Below are positions 23,001-34,000 of a stretch of 64,000 nt of DNA, piece after piece. Location: assembly GCF_023856365.1 (NCBI RefSeq), contig NC_064537.1, forward strand, positions 2,144,501 through 2,208,500, given 5' to 3'. The notes below the pieces were generated by a model. It made no database searches, was not told where the DNA came from, and saw only the letters and a list, made by a program, of their open reading frames with translations. Origin of the DNA: Brienomyrus brachyistius. Lineage: Eukaryota; Chordata; Actinopteri; Osteoglossiformes; Mormyridae. The stretch's first letter is position 1, and each line of letters opens with the position of its first letter. Position numbers and translations under genes: made by a program.

Positions 23001-24284
23001 TAACAGACTCACAGTAGACAGACAGTGAGCTAACTTACCCTGTTTATGAACATTAGCAGTAATGTCACAGTATTAACAGACTCACAGTAGACAGACAGTG
23101 AGCTAACTTACCCTGTTTATGAACATTAGCAGTAATATCACAGTATTAACAGACTCACGGTAAACAGCCAGCGCTGTGACGGCTGACAGCAGCAGGAAAC
23201 ACAGCAGCCCCAGACACACTGCAGCCGGTCTGTGGTCTCGTCTCCCTGCAGACTCAGATCCTGGGGACAGACATGCTTTCACATTGAGCAAAGGAATTGT
23301 GTTACTTAAAGGTTTAATGATAAAGACTGACTTTGGCAGTATGTTTCACTATGACAATTGAGCCATATTTGACAATAAGGAAAATATTGGTTTGTAGTCA
23401 GCATCTTCCATAAAATGCTGTTTAAGTTAAATCAATATTCTGCGACAGAGTTTCAGAAACCGTTAAAATCATGACCACAGTTCATTTCTCAGTTCTCTAT
23501 TCATCCATCCCTCCATTTTCTGAAAACGCTGAATCCCAGCTGGGGTCGCGGGTGGACTGGAGCCTATCCTGGGAAAAATGGGCACAGGTGGGAACCAACC
23601 CTGGGCAGTTGCCAACACACTGCAGGGCGCACACACTCACAGAACTACAATGCCAGTTTAGACTCACCAATCAACGTATGCTGCACGCTTTTGGACCGTG
23701 AGAGAAAACTGGAGCCCCTGGCGAAAACCCTTGCGAACATGGGAAGCCGCCCCCTTTCAGTTCTCTATTTTTTGCCATTTTTTCTTGCATAGATGATTTA
23801 TGTGGCTGCTTCACTTATTTTGTTAACTGTAGTTTAACTGCAGAATAATCTCAACTGAAAGGTTGTTACTGTACTGTAAATCTTCGTTTAAATATCCTGC
23901 CTTTATTCCCTTTGTCACTCCTTTAAAATATATTATTAGCACACTCATGCAGAAAGTTTGTCATGAAGCAGTTTAGAACAGAATTTTCTAGAAGGAATAA
24001 AAAGACACAAATGCAAATTGCCAACATAGGAAAAAACTGATTTATTCTGCGTTCAATTTTTAAGAAAAACACAGTGTTTGTTAACGCCTTTGTGATTGTG
24101 TGTGTTTATCTTGCCTGTTTGGTGGCAGGTGTATGTGTTGTTTTATGTGGATGCATATCTCAGTGCCTGTTTGATTGTGTGAGCTTCATGCGTTCTGACC
24201 TGGGCCTTGCGTTCTTCTCCTCCGCTTCTCTATCTCGTCCATGGTGTTGCCTACATTGGCGTAAATGTTCTCCTCTGCCTCCAT
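14343..24284 (-). CDS. Gene B: type II C-type lectin receptor, CD209/ASGR-like, complete
   Basis: Exons: 24200-24284, 23159-23260, 17443-17706, 16690-16832, 16170-16276, 14343-14499. They sum to 858 bp, or 285 residues plus stop. Exon 1 (MEAEENIYANV) is unlike exon 1 of C-E and ends at an unusual GTCAGA donor. Exon 2 is the transmembrane segment. Exon 3 is a stalk with four copies of the 14-residue repeat [14 protein letters not shown], each with an NYS glycosylation sequon. Exon 4 is the GGCPSGW type. Exon 5 has FWIGLSD and GTWKWVDG. Exon 6 has PPQPDNYEDNEDC, RWNDRPC and KWICE, giving QPD plus WND, the Ca2+-dependent galactose-type pairing, and it ends in Cys-stop. Intron 2 is 5.4 kb, enlarged by nested TEs. 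Intron 5 holds a 46-bp donor-containing minisatellite. No frame breaks were seen. The sugar preference is inferred from the motif only. Confidence 0.85.
14790..16169. repeat. 46-bp splice-donor minisatellite in intron 5 of gene B (about 30 copies)
   Basis: The unit on the gene strand contains GAGAGAAAGGGTAAGACC and CAATTACAGAGAG. The right-most unit contains the true exon 5 donor (AAAGG|GTAAGA at 16164-16170). Every other unit repeats the last exon bases plus the donor. Variant units at 14846 and 15398 are 552 bp apart (12 units), as are others, so a 12-unit block was duplicated. Confidence 0.95.
16530..16655. repeat. 47-bp minisatellite, intron 4 of gene B (about 2.5 copies)
   Basis: Short version of the GGATGGGATGCCAGTCCATC array in the same intron as the long arrays in C and E. 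Confidence 0.9.
16930..17131. repeat. (CA)n microsatellite with CATA interruptions, intron 3 of gene B
   Basis: About 200 bp of ACACAC interrupted by ACAT. The gene D counterpart is a short (CA)n at 44471-44499. Confidence 0.97.
17145..17265. repeat. Dispersed TTTGTGGGGAC-type repeat fragment
   Basis: ATCTTTGTGGGGACTCTTCA, then TTCATTTCTATAG and CCCTACCCAGCCCTAACC. Related text is found at 52320-52560, and GGGGAC palindromes at 24540-24652. It looks like a common fish non-autonomous element. Confidence 0.5.
17815..18095. repeat. 73-bp splice-donor repeat, distal block in intron 2 of gene B
   Basis: Four copies with the CACCCAGCTGATGGACACTA variant. They are separated from the exon 2-proximal block (22815-23158) by 4.7 kb of inserted sequence. 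Confidence 0.9.
18370..18620 (+). mobile_element. hAT (BED-finger) transposon remnant
   Basis: The plus strand reads KDPLTSHKSGVWEHFGFP, then NYANTKERE, a stop, DNTTMAV, and SGNASNMLTHFRPYHQ. This is the BED zinc-finger region found at the N terminus of ZBED-type hAT transposases. The finger cysteines are partly lost and a stop is present. Confidence 0.65.
18640..20240. other. LTR-like or other TE debris in intron 2 of gene B
   Basis: No protein is recognised. Two stretches look promoter-like: CTATATAAACCCC near 19276, and a segment near 20040-20190 ending AATAAAAGAGATTTTC. Runs of G lie at about 19092-19105 and 19604-19627. It may include a degraded LTR element; I cannot define the ends. 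Confidence 0.3.
20385..21450. repeat. 45-bp minisatellite in intron 2 of gene B
   Basis: About 20 copies of a 45-bp unit (TCTATACACAATAACAATGG, then TGATTGGTGGTTAGGGACCA). The unit is a multiple of 3, so a minus-strand frame (CIDCLVPNHQSPLLL cycles) stays open. One unit near the right end is interrupted by a 131-bp MITE. Confidence 0.96.
21275..21405. mobile_element. 131-bp MITE with 33-bp terminal inverted repeats, inside the minisatellite
   Basis: The left end GGGCCTGCACTACGAAGCGG pairs with the inverted right end (GGGCTTGTACTACGAAGCGG) over about 33 bp with 4 mismatches. It is flanked by CAG at 21272-21274 and 21406-21408, a 3-bp target duplication. The interrupted 45-bp unit supplies the empty site. 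Superfamily is uncertain; the short TSD and G-rich ends suggest a PIF/Harbinger-like or related element. Confidence 0.8.
21590..22480 (-). mobile_element. I/Nimb-like LINE reverse-transcriptase pseudogene
   Basis: Minus-strand pieces in order are IWESGVILTDS, LLVPIWKGKGD, LGKVLVRVILNRI, FTPKKSTIDYILALRVLIEH, GCVLLPTLFSACMDWVLG and LDFADDAVIF. The FADD catalytic box is retained but the frame is broken several times. It is nested in intron 2 of gene B. Confidence 0.8.
22815..23158. repeat. 73-bp splice-donor repeat, exon-proximal block in intron 2 of gene B
   Basis: Five copies directly abutting the exon 2 donor (23153-23158). The gene strand contains GTGAGTCTGTTAATACTGTG and CAGGGTAAGTTAGCTC in each unit. 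Confidence 0.92.
23490..23760 (-). mobile_element. Diverged Rex3/RTE-like 3' tail
   Basis: CCATCCCTCCATTTTCTGAA, CAGCTGGGGTCGCGGGTGGA, GGAGCCTATCCTGGG and GAGAGAAAACTGGAGCCCC parallel the tail at 33620-33990 in the same orientation, with more divergence. Confidence 0.5.
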
Positions 24285-26510
24285 GTCTGTGACCCCAAAG
24301 TTCAGTATGTATGCAGTAGAGTCTCTCTGTGCCTCTCTTGTTCCGTTTTGCACAGTGAGTGTGACGCTAAAAACCTCCTGAGACCTTACAAGGAAATGAC
24401 GAGGGTTCAGCGAATAGATTTTTATGTTTTTACATGGTTTATCTTAAAAAGATATATGCTTAAAATATTTTTTAAAATACTAGAAATCTTTTATGGAGTG
24501 ATGAGGTTCAATAGCCTCACACCTCTAGGATTGAGGCTGCAAATCCCAGCTTTTCTGTGTATCCTTATGGGGACACAATGTCCCAATAACGTGATAAATA
24601 TCAGATTTTTTTTCCTTTATGGGGACCGGTTTCCTGGTCCCCATAAAGGAAAACTCTATTTTATAAAAAAAACAGTAACTGCTATGAAAAAGTTAGAAAT
24701 GCAAAAAACTTACATTTAGCCAATACTACCTTAAATCTGAGAAATTAGCATGTGACCACAATGTGTCAATGTGTTAAAAATATCTCGCTGAAAATGTAGC
24801 TTGCAAGTTGTAGTTGCGACTCCCGTGTCACTTTTTCACTGCCACCGAGAACTTAGTCACAGCCAAGCGACTCTGCGGAGAGACAGCTTTCTGTTGTACA
24901 TTATGTGAGACATACCTGACCCATAAACACACCAACCGGAGCCCTTTTTATTTTCTTCTCCTTGTAAAGCGACCTTTGGTTTGCTGGGTGCTATATAGGA
25001 GTTATATGGATGTAACATTATTATTATTATTATTATTATTATTATACTAGCAGGGCCAAAAGCATGATTACAGATGGGTTCTTTTGTCCTTTTGCCTCTT
25101 CTCTCCACAAACTACCTCGCAGCTATCCCTAGGAGCCTCTTGAACTCTGCATGGCTGCCTGTACTCTTTCCTCTGCTCTCAGCCTCCTCTCGGTGTCTGA
25201 ACCTCTCGTCCCCCCTCCATGGTTGTCCTTGTACAACCCGCTCCTAGACCCACTGAGTGACAGTGATTTGGAGAAGCTTGAGGGGGACGGGCTGCCCCAC
25301 CTATATGGATGCTGTACTGGGTTCACCCAGCTTAAGGATGACACGCCTCAACTGATTCCTCCAGAATGATGTGAAACCACTCTGCTCACTGCTTCCACGT
25401 GACATGAAGCTCACCACTTCCTTGTGCACATGTGCACTAGATGTGAACAGGACCCGGAAGCAGCAGATCAGATAGGCTATACAGATCGGATAGGCTGTAC
25501 ATATCAGGTAGGCTGTACATATCGGGTAGGCTGTACATATCGGGTAGGCTGTATAGATCGGGTAGCGACAAATCTTTAACAAACACTGCAGCAAAGGGAT
25601 CACTTTGATCTATGGCAGTGGAACGGCGTTTCCTGGAAAATGTGGCAGACGAGAGTATCCAGGAACATCTGGATGTAACACACAAAACTCTGTGATGTTT
25701 TGATGATGAGATGTTTGTTAAAATCTTCTTACACCTCCAGAACAAATAAATAAAAATCACTGTGTTGCGTAATCAATAAATCCAAGGGACCGTGTGTCAT
25801 CGCGCCCAGAATGATTCCAAATCAGCCACAAAATAAAGACATTAATCATGAACTCCATTCTGCTGTGCTATAGCTCTTTTCTTGAACACAAAATGTATGC
25901 TCAGGACAGGATCGTTAAGTGCAATGTGAGCGCAGTCCAGCAGGGGCGTGGGGAGGGGGGACAGTGGTACTTGGGCACGGTACAAGACAACTGAGCCAAG
26001 TGTGAGTACGCCCAGTTACTTGTTCCATCTCTTGTTTCCAAAATCTCTTTTGGAAATACTAGGATTAGCACTTCCAGATGCAATGTATTTATATGGAAAG
26101 GTTTATAGACTGATATTCAGTTTCGCATGGTATTTCATATAAAGCAGCGGTATGTGATGAAACAGCTGGGGGACCCAGGACCTGGTGGCAAAGCAGACAG
26201 ATATCCAAGATGAGAAGCAGAAGCCCGAAACCCAGAGGGTCGGTCCTGGGGGGGCAGCAGGTACAGGGCAGAGCGGAGAGAGAAAGGGTTTGGTGTCGGG
26301 GATCGGGAGTCTGATTTACACTGAACCACACAGGGACCAGGAAACCAGAGCCAGGAACCTGGGGAGAAGCAGCCATCAAGAAAGCTCAGTAGTTCTGCAT
26401 GAGATCAACAATTCCTCACATGGAGGGAACTGGCTAGATCCATTAAGTAGATAGGGCAATTAGACAAAATCAAAAGTGGAACATGAAACAGCTATTAGAA
26501 CACCAGTGAA
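24285..26510. other. 5' flank of gene B
   Basis: No gene is recognised. It contains a 17-bp perfect hairpin at 24611-24652 (TTTCCTTTATGGGGACC and its inverse), an ATT repeat at about 25018-25045, and a small 18-bp tandem repeat at about 25475-25565 (GTAGGCTGTACATATCGG). ORFs at 25129-25369 and 26089-26454 overlap on both strands and show no family motif. Confidence 0.45.
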
Positions 26511-26514
26511 GGAG

Positions 26515-27040
26515 GGCGGTTGTGAGGTCATGGCCACAGTGAGGGGGTGTGGCTGTAATACAGGGGTGTGGTGGTAATAAGAGGGTGTGGCTAAAGTGAG
26601 GGGTGTGGCTGTAATACAGGGGTGTGCCTGTAATAAGGGTGTGTGGCTAAAGTGAAGAGTGCGGTTGTAATTAGGGTGTGTGGCTAAAGTGAGGAGTGTG
26701 GCTGTAATTAGGGGGTGTGGCTAAAGTGAGGAGTGTGGCTGTAATTAGGGTGTGTGGCTAAAGTGAGGAGTGTGGCTGTAATTAGGGGGTGTGGCTAAAG
26801 TGAGGAGTGTGGCTGTAATTGGGAGTGTGGCTAAAGTGAGGAGTGTGGCTGTAATTATGGGGTGTGGCTAAAGTGAGGAGTGTGGCTGTAATAAGGGGGT
26901 GTGGCTAAAGTGAGGAGTGTGGCTGTAATAAGGGGGTGTGGCTAAAGTGAGGAGTGTGGCTGTAATTAGGGGTGTGGCTAAAGTGAGGAGTGTGGCTGTA
27001 ATTAGGGGTGTGGCTAAAGTGAGGAGTGTGGCTGCAGTGA
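26515..27040. repeat. 37-bp minisatellite in the 5' flank of gene B
   Basis: About 14 copies of GTGTGGCTAAAGTGAGGAGT, then GTGGCTGTAATTAGGGG, unrelated in sequence to the 37-bp array at 7085. It runs into GGGATTCTTCCTCATACAC, which has a match at 6927-6948 in the gene A flank. Confidence 0.93.
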
Positions 27041-28005
27041 GGGAGCGGGATTCTTCCTCATACACTATCAACAGTGTGGTTAGGTCCAGAGTGAGCTCCC
27101 CAGCCAACCCCCAGCTGAAGGAGCCGGTCCCTCTGAGCAGCCGGATTCTTCAGCATGCACTGGTAGCCGCTCTGGAGGGTAGGCAAGATAAGAGTGGGGA
27201 ACCATCTCTGGATCACGGCAGGAAGTAAAAACACACACACACACACTGCGATGCGGAGCTCGAAAGGATCCAGGGGACGGTCATTAGGTCATCAGAGGAG
27301 TTCTATCATACTGTCATGTGCAAGCAGAAGGGAGAACACAGGAGCTGGTAGCGGGGCAAACAAAGGAAGGTTTATTAAGCAGGACGAACAGGACTGGAAA
27401 GAAACAGGATCAAAACGGAGAGTAGAGAGCGAACAAATGGGACACACAACCTCAATAATGGAACTGGGAAGCAGAAGGCAGCTGGAGTGAATCACATAAG
27501 GGCTGGAACAAGAGAGAAGACTAATGAACACCAGGTATGGCTTATTAGAATCACAGCAGGGAGGAGAGAGGAGGACCAGACAAGGCAGGACATGACAAAT
27601 GAGCGGTTAATTGGAACCACTTCCTCATTTTCTATAACTGTGTGTATGTATTTTGAAAGAGAGATGAAGCAGAGCAGGTATCAGGTATTTTTATTTCGGA
27701 ACTCGGTATTAATTGAGCAGGTCTTTGAACTTAGTCGTAATTTCACAATAACCTGCATTTTCAGCAGTATGAATGGAGGCTCCCTAATATGCTAACATGA
27801 CTGCTAGCTGTGCGTATTACACATGGTATTTAAAAAGCGGATTATAGGAAATAAAAAGAGCAACAGTCTCTCAACTACACAAAAACAAGCAGAATTTTGG
27901 TTTTCCTATTTTAGCTGGTAGAGACTTTGAAGCCAAAAAAGCAGGAAACTTAATTTCACCTTGACTCTGTCGATAGTGAACAGTGAGCGATCATTAATAT
28001 GTGGG
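27041..28005. other. Intergenic region between genes B and C
   Basis: 27330-27600 repeats part of 12760-13000. 27745-27860 (TTTCACAATAACCTGCATTT, GCAGTATGAATGGAGGCTCC) is duplicated at 52730-52845, showing that the C and E 3' flanks are paralogous. A plus-strand frame at 27085-27185 is open but unrecognised. Confidence 0.55.
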
Positions 28006-31000
28006 TTAACACCAGGGTACGGATTCACAAATCCATTTCAGAGTATGACTGCATGGAAGGTCATTCCACCCGGGATCAGAATCTGTTGTCCTCTGATGCA
28101 CACAATCTTCATTTCCATTGTGGTCGTCAGGCTGCCTCATGCCCGACAGCCAGTATCTGGAGATAGCAAGTGACAATGCAACGTTACAGTACAAGAAAAA
28201 TTCTAAGTTGGGCTCAGTGATGTGCGATATTAATATCAACGTCACAAGTTATACAGATGTAATCCTCACATCTCAGCTGGGTTGAGATAAACCTTTTGCA
28301 CATCGTCATACTTTACGGACATTATACCACAGTAGGAGGTATTTTCCTAATCAACTTTGATTTTCAATACAGTTCAGATACTTAGAAATTTGGGCGATAA
28401 AATTCTCAGCAGTGGGGGGGGGGGGTTGTTTTACTAGAACATTGTGTATTCTGTTATAGGAAACAAAACTTAACAAGCATTGCAATGTTTAAAAATGAAA
28501 GTTCACAACTGTGATGGCTAGAGCCACACAGAGTAAGATCTCAAGCATTCCAGCTCCTTACTTGTACATTTTCTTTAACCAAACTGCTTTATTTGGAATA
28601 CCAGTGCATAGTTTACAGTTGATTTGCTTGATTCTTTATATTTTATATGCAGTGCACATACTGACATTGTCGGGTTATATGCAGTGTTTTGCCTAATTAA
28701 TCTTTTGATTTTTGTAGTTACTTTGGTTGTAGGGGTTGGTCCTCTCCTGGTTGGTATAAAGGTGTGGCTGAGGGTGGAGGACTCTTAAAAGGGAAAAACT
28801 CCTGGAGCCGGACTGAACCATGCGCTGCCATGGCAAGAGGGGGGAGTTGGGGTTTAGCTGTGTTTTTGTGTTTAGTTGTATGTAGTGTTCATTTGGTTTA
28901 TCCCGTTTGTGTGTTAATTGGTTATTTTACAGAATTGATATAACCACACTGCTGTAAACTAAACAACAAAAATAAGTCTAAAGTCTGTACTGACTGACTA
29001 GTAAATAAGTGTCACACGGGCGCTGGCTCCGCCTCCAGGACGTCCAGTGTCTCTTTTGCAGAGAGATACAGGACTTCCTGTATCAAAAGGCTCAAAATGT
29101 GTTACCGTTTTTGCCTTAACACGCTCAAAAGTGACATTTTGATGCGCACATTTTGTATGGTTCACGACACATTCACTCGGAAATATTGTCAAAGTGCACA
29201 TCATTAATGTTGCATGAAAATTTGGGAAATATAGATTGGGTAAGAAGTGATTTATTAAAGGTGTTTTGGAATTTGCACAGATCATATATTTAATGCGCAC
29301 TTTGATGCTGCTTCCGTATTTATGTCAAAGGCTGAACGTGTGAATGTCACACCAGATGTGTGAGAGTTGACAACGCTGGTAGGGAACAGTGGTTAGGCTG
29401 GTTTCTGTAATGTAAAGGCGTTAACTGAACTGCAGCACTTGGCAGACGCAGGCATTACAGCAGCAGGAATGAGACCAGGCAGTTTATTTAAAGCAAAGTG
29501 CAATTTCATTGCGAGCCCCCAAATGGACCGAACACAGCTATCAAGCACCAACTCACTCGCCCACCTACATATTCTGCCCACTGGGCTGACTGTCCCTGCT
29601 GCTCCATCAACATGCGGTGGGCACATACTGTATACACATCATATACAATACGTAACATCAAGCACTATGCAAGACATTACGTTACAATACAAAAAGAACA
29701 CAATAGCTACACACAGCTAATTACATTATGCTGCCTGATGCCCCCCCCCCCCCCAGCGCTACAATATTATGGAGTACTGGTTACCACTGTACACTGTACA
29801 GTATGACTGCTGTTTGGAGAAGGATTTAAAATTCAGAACTATTCAGATAATTCTATCAGTGTGACATTGATGAATGAGATCACTCACTGTCTGTCTGTGT
29901 ACTTATGCTGATCATGGCCTTTCTCTCTATGTCTCTCTGTAATTGTGCTCAGGCTGGTCTTACCCTTTCTCTCTGGGTCTCTCTGTAATTGTGCTCAGGC
30001 TGGTCTTACCCTTTCTCTCTGGGTCTCTCTGTAATTGTGCTCAGGCTGGTCTTACCCTTTCTCTCTGGGTCTCTCTGTAATTGTGCTCAGGCTGGTCTTA
30101 CCCTTTCTCTCTAGGTCTCTCTGTAATTGTGCTCAGGCTGGTCTTACCCTTTCTCTCTGGGTCTCTCTGTAATTGTGCTCAGGCTGGTCTTACCCTTTCT
30201 CTCTGGGTCTCTCTGTAATTGTGCTCAGGCTGGTCTTACCCTTTCTCTCTGGGTCTCTCTGTAATTGTGCTCAGGCTGGTCTTACCCTTTCTCTCTGGGT
30301 CTCTCTGTAATTGTGCTCAGGCTGGTCTTACCCTTTCTCTCTAGGTCTATCTGTAATTGTGCTCAGGCTGGTCTTACCCTTTCTCTCTAGGTCTCTCTGT
30401 AATTGTGCTCAGGCTGGTCTTACCCTTTCTCTCTGGGTCCCTCTGTAATTGTGCTCAGGCTGGTCTTACCCTTTCTCTACAGGAATTGTTGTTCCATCCA
30501 CCCATTTCCAGGTTCCTTCTCTCTCAGTATCACTCAGACCGATCCAGAAATCTCCAGGAATGCTGTTCATAAACTCCTACAGTTCAAGAAATACTACAAT
30601 GAATGAATGGTCATTTTAGGAAAGTTATTTATTCTGAGAAAGTAAAGGTGACCTTTGAATATACATAATTCTCTGCCTCTGGTTGGTCCTGGTAGCTAAT
30701 TGACCAGCCACAGGCAAATCACTTCAAGAGCAGAAGTTATGGACAAAAAGCCAGAGGTGATGTTCTACCACAGTCTGTATGAATGGGTGAATTTTAAAGC
30801 AGGGCTACACCTTGGATGGGATGCCAGTCCATCACAGGGCATAAGGCGGGGCTACACCTTGGATGGGATGCCAGTCCATCACAGGGCATAAGGCAGGGCT
30901 ACACCTTGGATTGGATGCCAGTCCATCACAGGGCATAAGGCAGGGCTACACCTTGGATGGGATGCCAGTCCATCACAGGGCATAAGGCAGGGCTACACCT

Positions 31001-34000
31001 TGGATGGGATGCCAGTCCATCATAGGGTATAAGGCAGGGCTACACCTTGGATGGGATGCCAGTCCATCACAGGGCATAAGGCAGGGCTACACCTTGGATG
31101 GGATGCCAGTCCATCACAGGCTATTAGGGAGGGCTACACCTTGGATGGGATGCCAGTCCATCACAGGGCATAAGGCGGGGCTACACCTTGGATGGGATGC
31201 CAGTCCATCACAGGGCATAAGGCACGGCTACACCTTGGATGGGATGCCAGTCCATCACAGGGCATAAGGCGGGGCTACACCTTGGATGGGATGCCAGTCC
31301 ATCACAGGGTATTAGGGAGGGCTACACCTTGGATGGGATGCCAGTCCATCACAGGGCATAAGGCACGGCTACACCTTGGATGGGATGCCAGTCCATCACA
31401 GGGCATAAGGCGGGGCTACACCTTGGATGGGATGCCAGTCCATCACAGGGCATAAGGCGGGGCTACACCTTGGATGGGATGCCAGTCCATCACAGGGCAT
31501 AAGGCAGGGCTACACCTTGGATGGGATGTCAGTCCATCACAGGGCATAAGGCACGGCTACACCTTGGATGGGATGCCAGTCCATCACAGGGTATAAGGCA
31601 GGGCTACACCTTGGATGGGATGCCAGTCCATCACAGGGCATAAGGCAGGGCTACACCTTGGATGGGATGCCAGTCCATCACAGGGCATAAGGCAGGGCTA
31701 CACCTTGGATGGGATGCCAGTCCATCACAGGGCATAAGGCAGGGCTACACCTTGGATGGGATGCCAGTCCATCACAGGGTATTAGGGAGGGCTACACCTT
31801 GGATGGGATGCCAGTCCATCACAGGGCATTAGGCAGGGCTACACCTTGGATGGGATGCCAGTCCATCACAGGGCATTAGGCAGGGCTACACCTTGGATGG
31901 GATGCCAGTCCATCACAAGGCATAAGGCAGGGCTACACCTTGGATGGGATGCCAGTCCATCACAGGGCATAAGGCAGGGCTAAACCTTGGATGGGATGCC
32001 AGTCCATCACAGGGTATAAGGCGGGCCTACACCTTGGATGGGATGCCAGTCCATCATAGGGCATAAGGCAGGGCTACACCTTGGATGGGATGCCAGTCCA
32101 TCACAGGGTATAAGGCGGGCCTACACCTTGGATGGGATGCCAGTCCATCACAGGGCATAAGGCGGGGCTACACCTTCGATGGGATGCCAGTCTATCTCAG
32201 GGCATAAGGCGGGGCTACACCTTGGATGGGATGCCAGTCCATCACAGGGTATAAGGCGGGGCTACACCTTGGATGGGATGCCAGTCCATCACAGGGTATA
32301 AGGCGGGGCTACACCTTGGATGGGATGCCAGTCCATCACAGGGCATAAGGCGGGGCTACACCTTGGATGGGATGCCAGTCCATCAGAGGGCATAAGGCAG
32401 GGCTACACCTTGGATGGGATGCCAGTCCATCACAGGGCATAAGGCAGGGCTACACCTTGGATGGGATGCCAGTTCATTACGGGGTGCACAAAGATGAATA
32501 CTGTTAAACTCTGCATTATCTCACCTGCTCCTCTCTGCTGTTGATGATCGCCAGGTCGGCTCCTGACTGCATACAGGCCTGTCGGCTGTCACTCCAGGTC
32601 TTCTCCTCAATGGATATGGAGTAACAGCTGCATTTGAATCGCCTCCACTCCAATGGACAGATGTAACCTACGGTTCAAAGACACAGTCTGGCTGTGAAGA
32701 TGACTGTGACTGAACTTATGGGTTTGTTCAAAAACTCAGATAAGTTATAGCTTATGTATGTGCGCACACAGAGAGTAAAGATTTCAAATATTTTTGTTCT
32801 TTTAAGATATCTTAATGTATCATTTTGTATTGCCTCCCCTTGGATTTACATTTACATATTTTATTTAATTAAACGGATTACTCACTCTTGTTGCATTTAT
32901 CAAGCTTCATGAGTAGCTGGTCTCTCTCTGCCGTCTGCAAGCTGTAATTCAGCAGTAGCTGGTCTCTCTCTACAGTCTGCAGGCTGTAATTCAGCAGAAG
33001 CTGGTCTCTCTCTTTTCTCAGGTTGTTGTGCTCTTTCTCTGCTTGGTGAATAACTCTGCTGTCTGTCAGGAAAAATAAATCATTATGGACAGAGAATAAA
33101 CAGACAGTGAACTAACTCAACCAGCTGATAAGCCGCAGGAGTAGCATCACAGTATTAATACAGTAGTACAAATATATATAAAAAAATTAATTGTTTTTAA
33201 AAATGTGTCCTATTCAATATCAATCTAGGAAATTTATGGATCTATCATTTAGGCTAATATACATTTTTTTTCAATTATCTAAGTTCAGTTACACAGTCAT
33301 TAAGCATAGTTGTAGTGGACCCTATTACAATGCAGACTCCAGTGTCACTTAAATGCCTGAGTGAATGAAATATTTGCTCAGGTAACAGAAGTATTACTGC
33401 ACCTCCCTTGCCCTGATGTAAGCAGATGCCTAATGTTAGCTAGCAGCCACTTTAAACACAGTTACAAAGCAGGGTTGCAAACTTTGGTTAGCTGGTTAGC
33501 ATGAGATTTTCAAGAAATCTGCACACACGTGCACACACACTTACATGTTTTATTACCTCATAAATAGTCTGGAGGGTTTGCAAACTACCCAAACGCTTTT
33601 AATGTAGCCAATTTTAGGTTTATAATCCATCCATCCATCCATTTTCCGACCCGCTTATCCTACTGGGTCGCGGGGGGTCCGGAGCCTATCCCGGAAGCAA
33701 TGGGCACGAGGCAGGGAACAACCCAGGATGGGGGGGCCAGCCCATCGCAGGGCACACTCACACACCATTCACACACACACACTCCTACAGGCAATTTAGC
33801 AAGTCCAATTAGCCTCAGCTGGTTTTTGGACTGTGGGGGGAAACCGGAGTACCCGGAGGAAACCCCACGATGACATGGGGAGAACATGCAAACTCCACAC
33901 ACATGTGACCCAGGCGGAGACTCAAACCTGGGTCCCAGATGTGTGGAGCAACAATGCTAACCACTGCACCCCCTGCAATAAATCCATTCGTGAAATTTCC

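Noticed and set aside
25129..25369. Overlapping ORFs on both strands in the gene B 5' flank
   Set aside because: No motif, no splice context and no paralogous copy in the window.
27085..27185. Possible plus-strand exon ending at a GTAGGC donor
   Set aside because: Open but short, with no homology recognised and no partner exons found.
30795..32485. CRISPR-like array of evenly spaced repeats
   Set aside because: Units are contiguous 47-bp copies with no unique spacers, in a eukaryotic intron.
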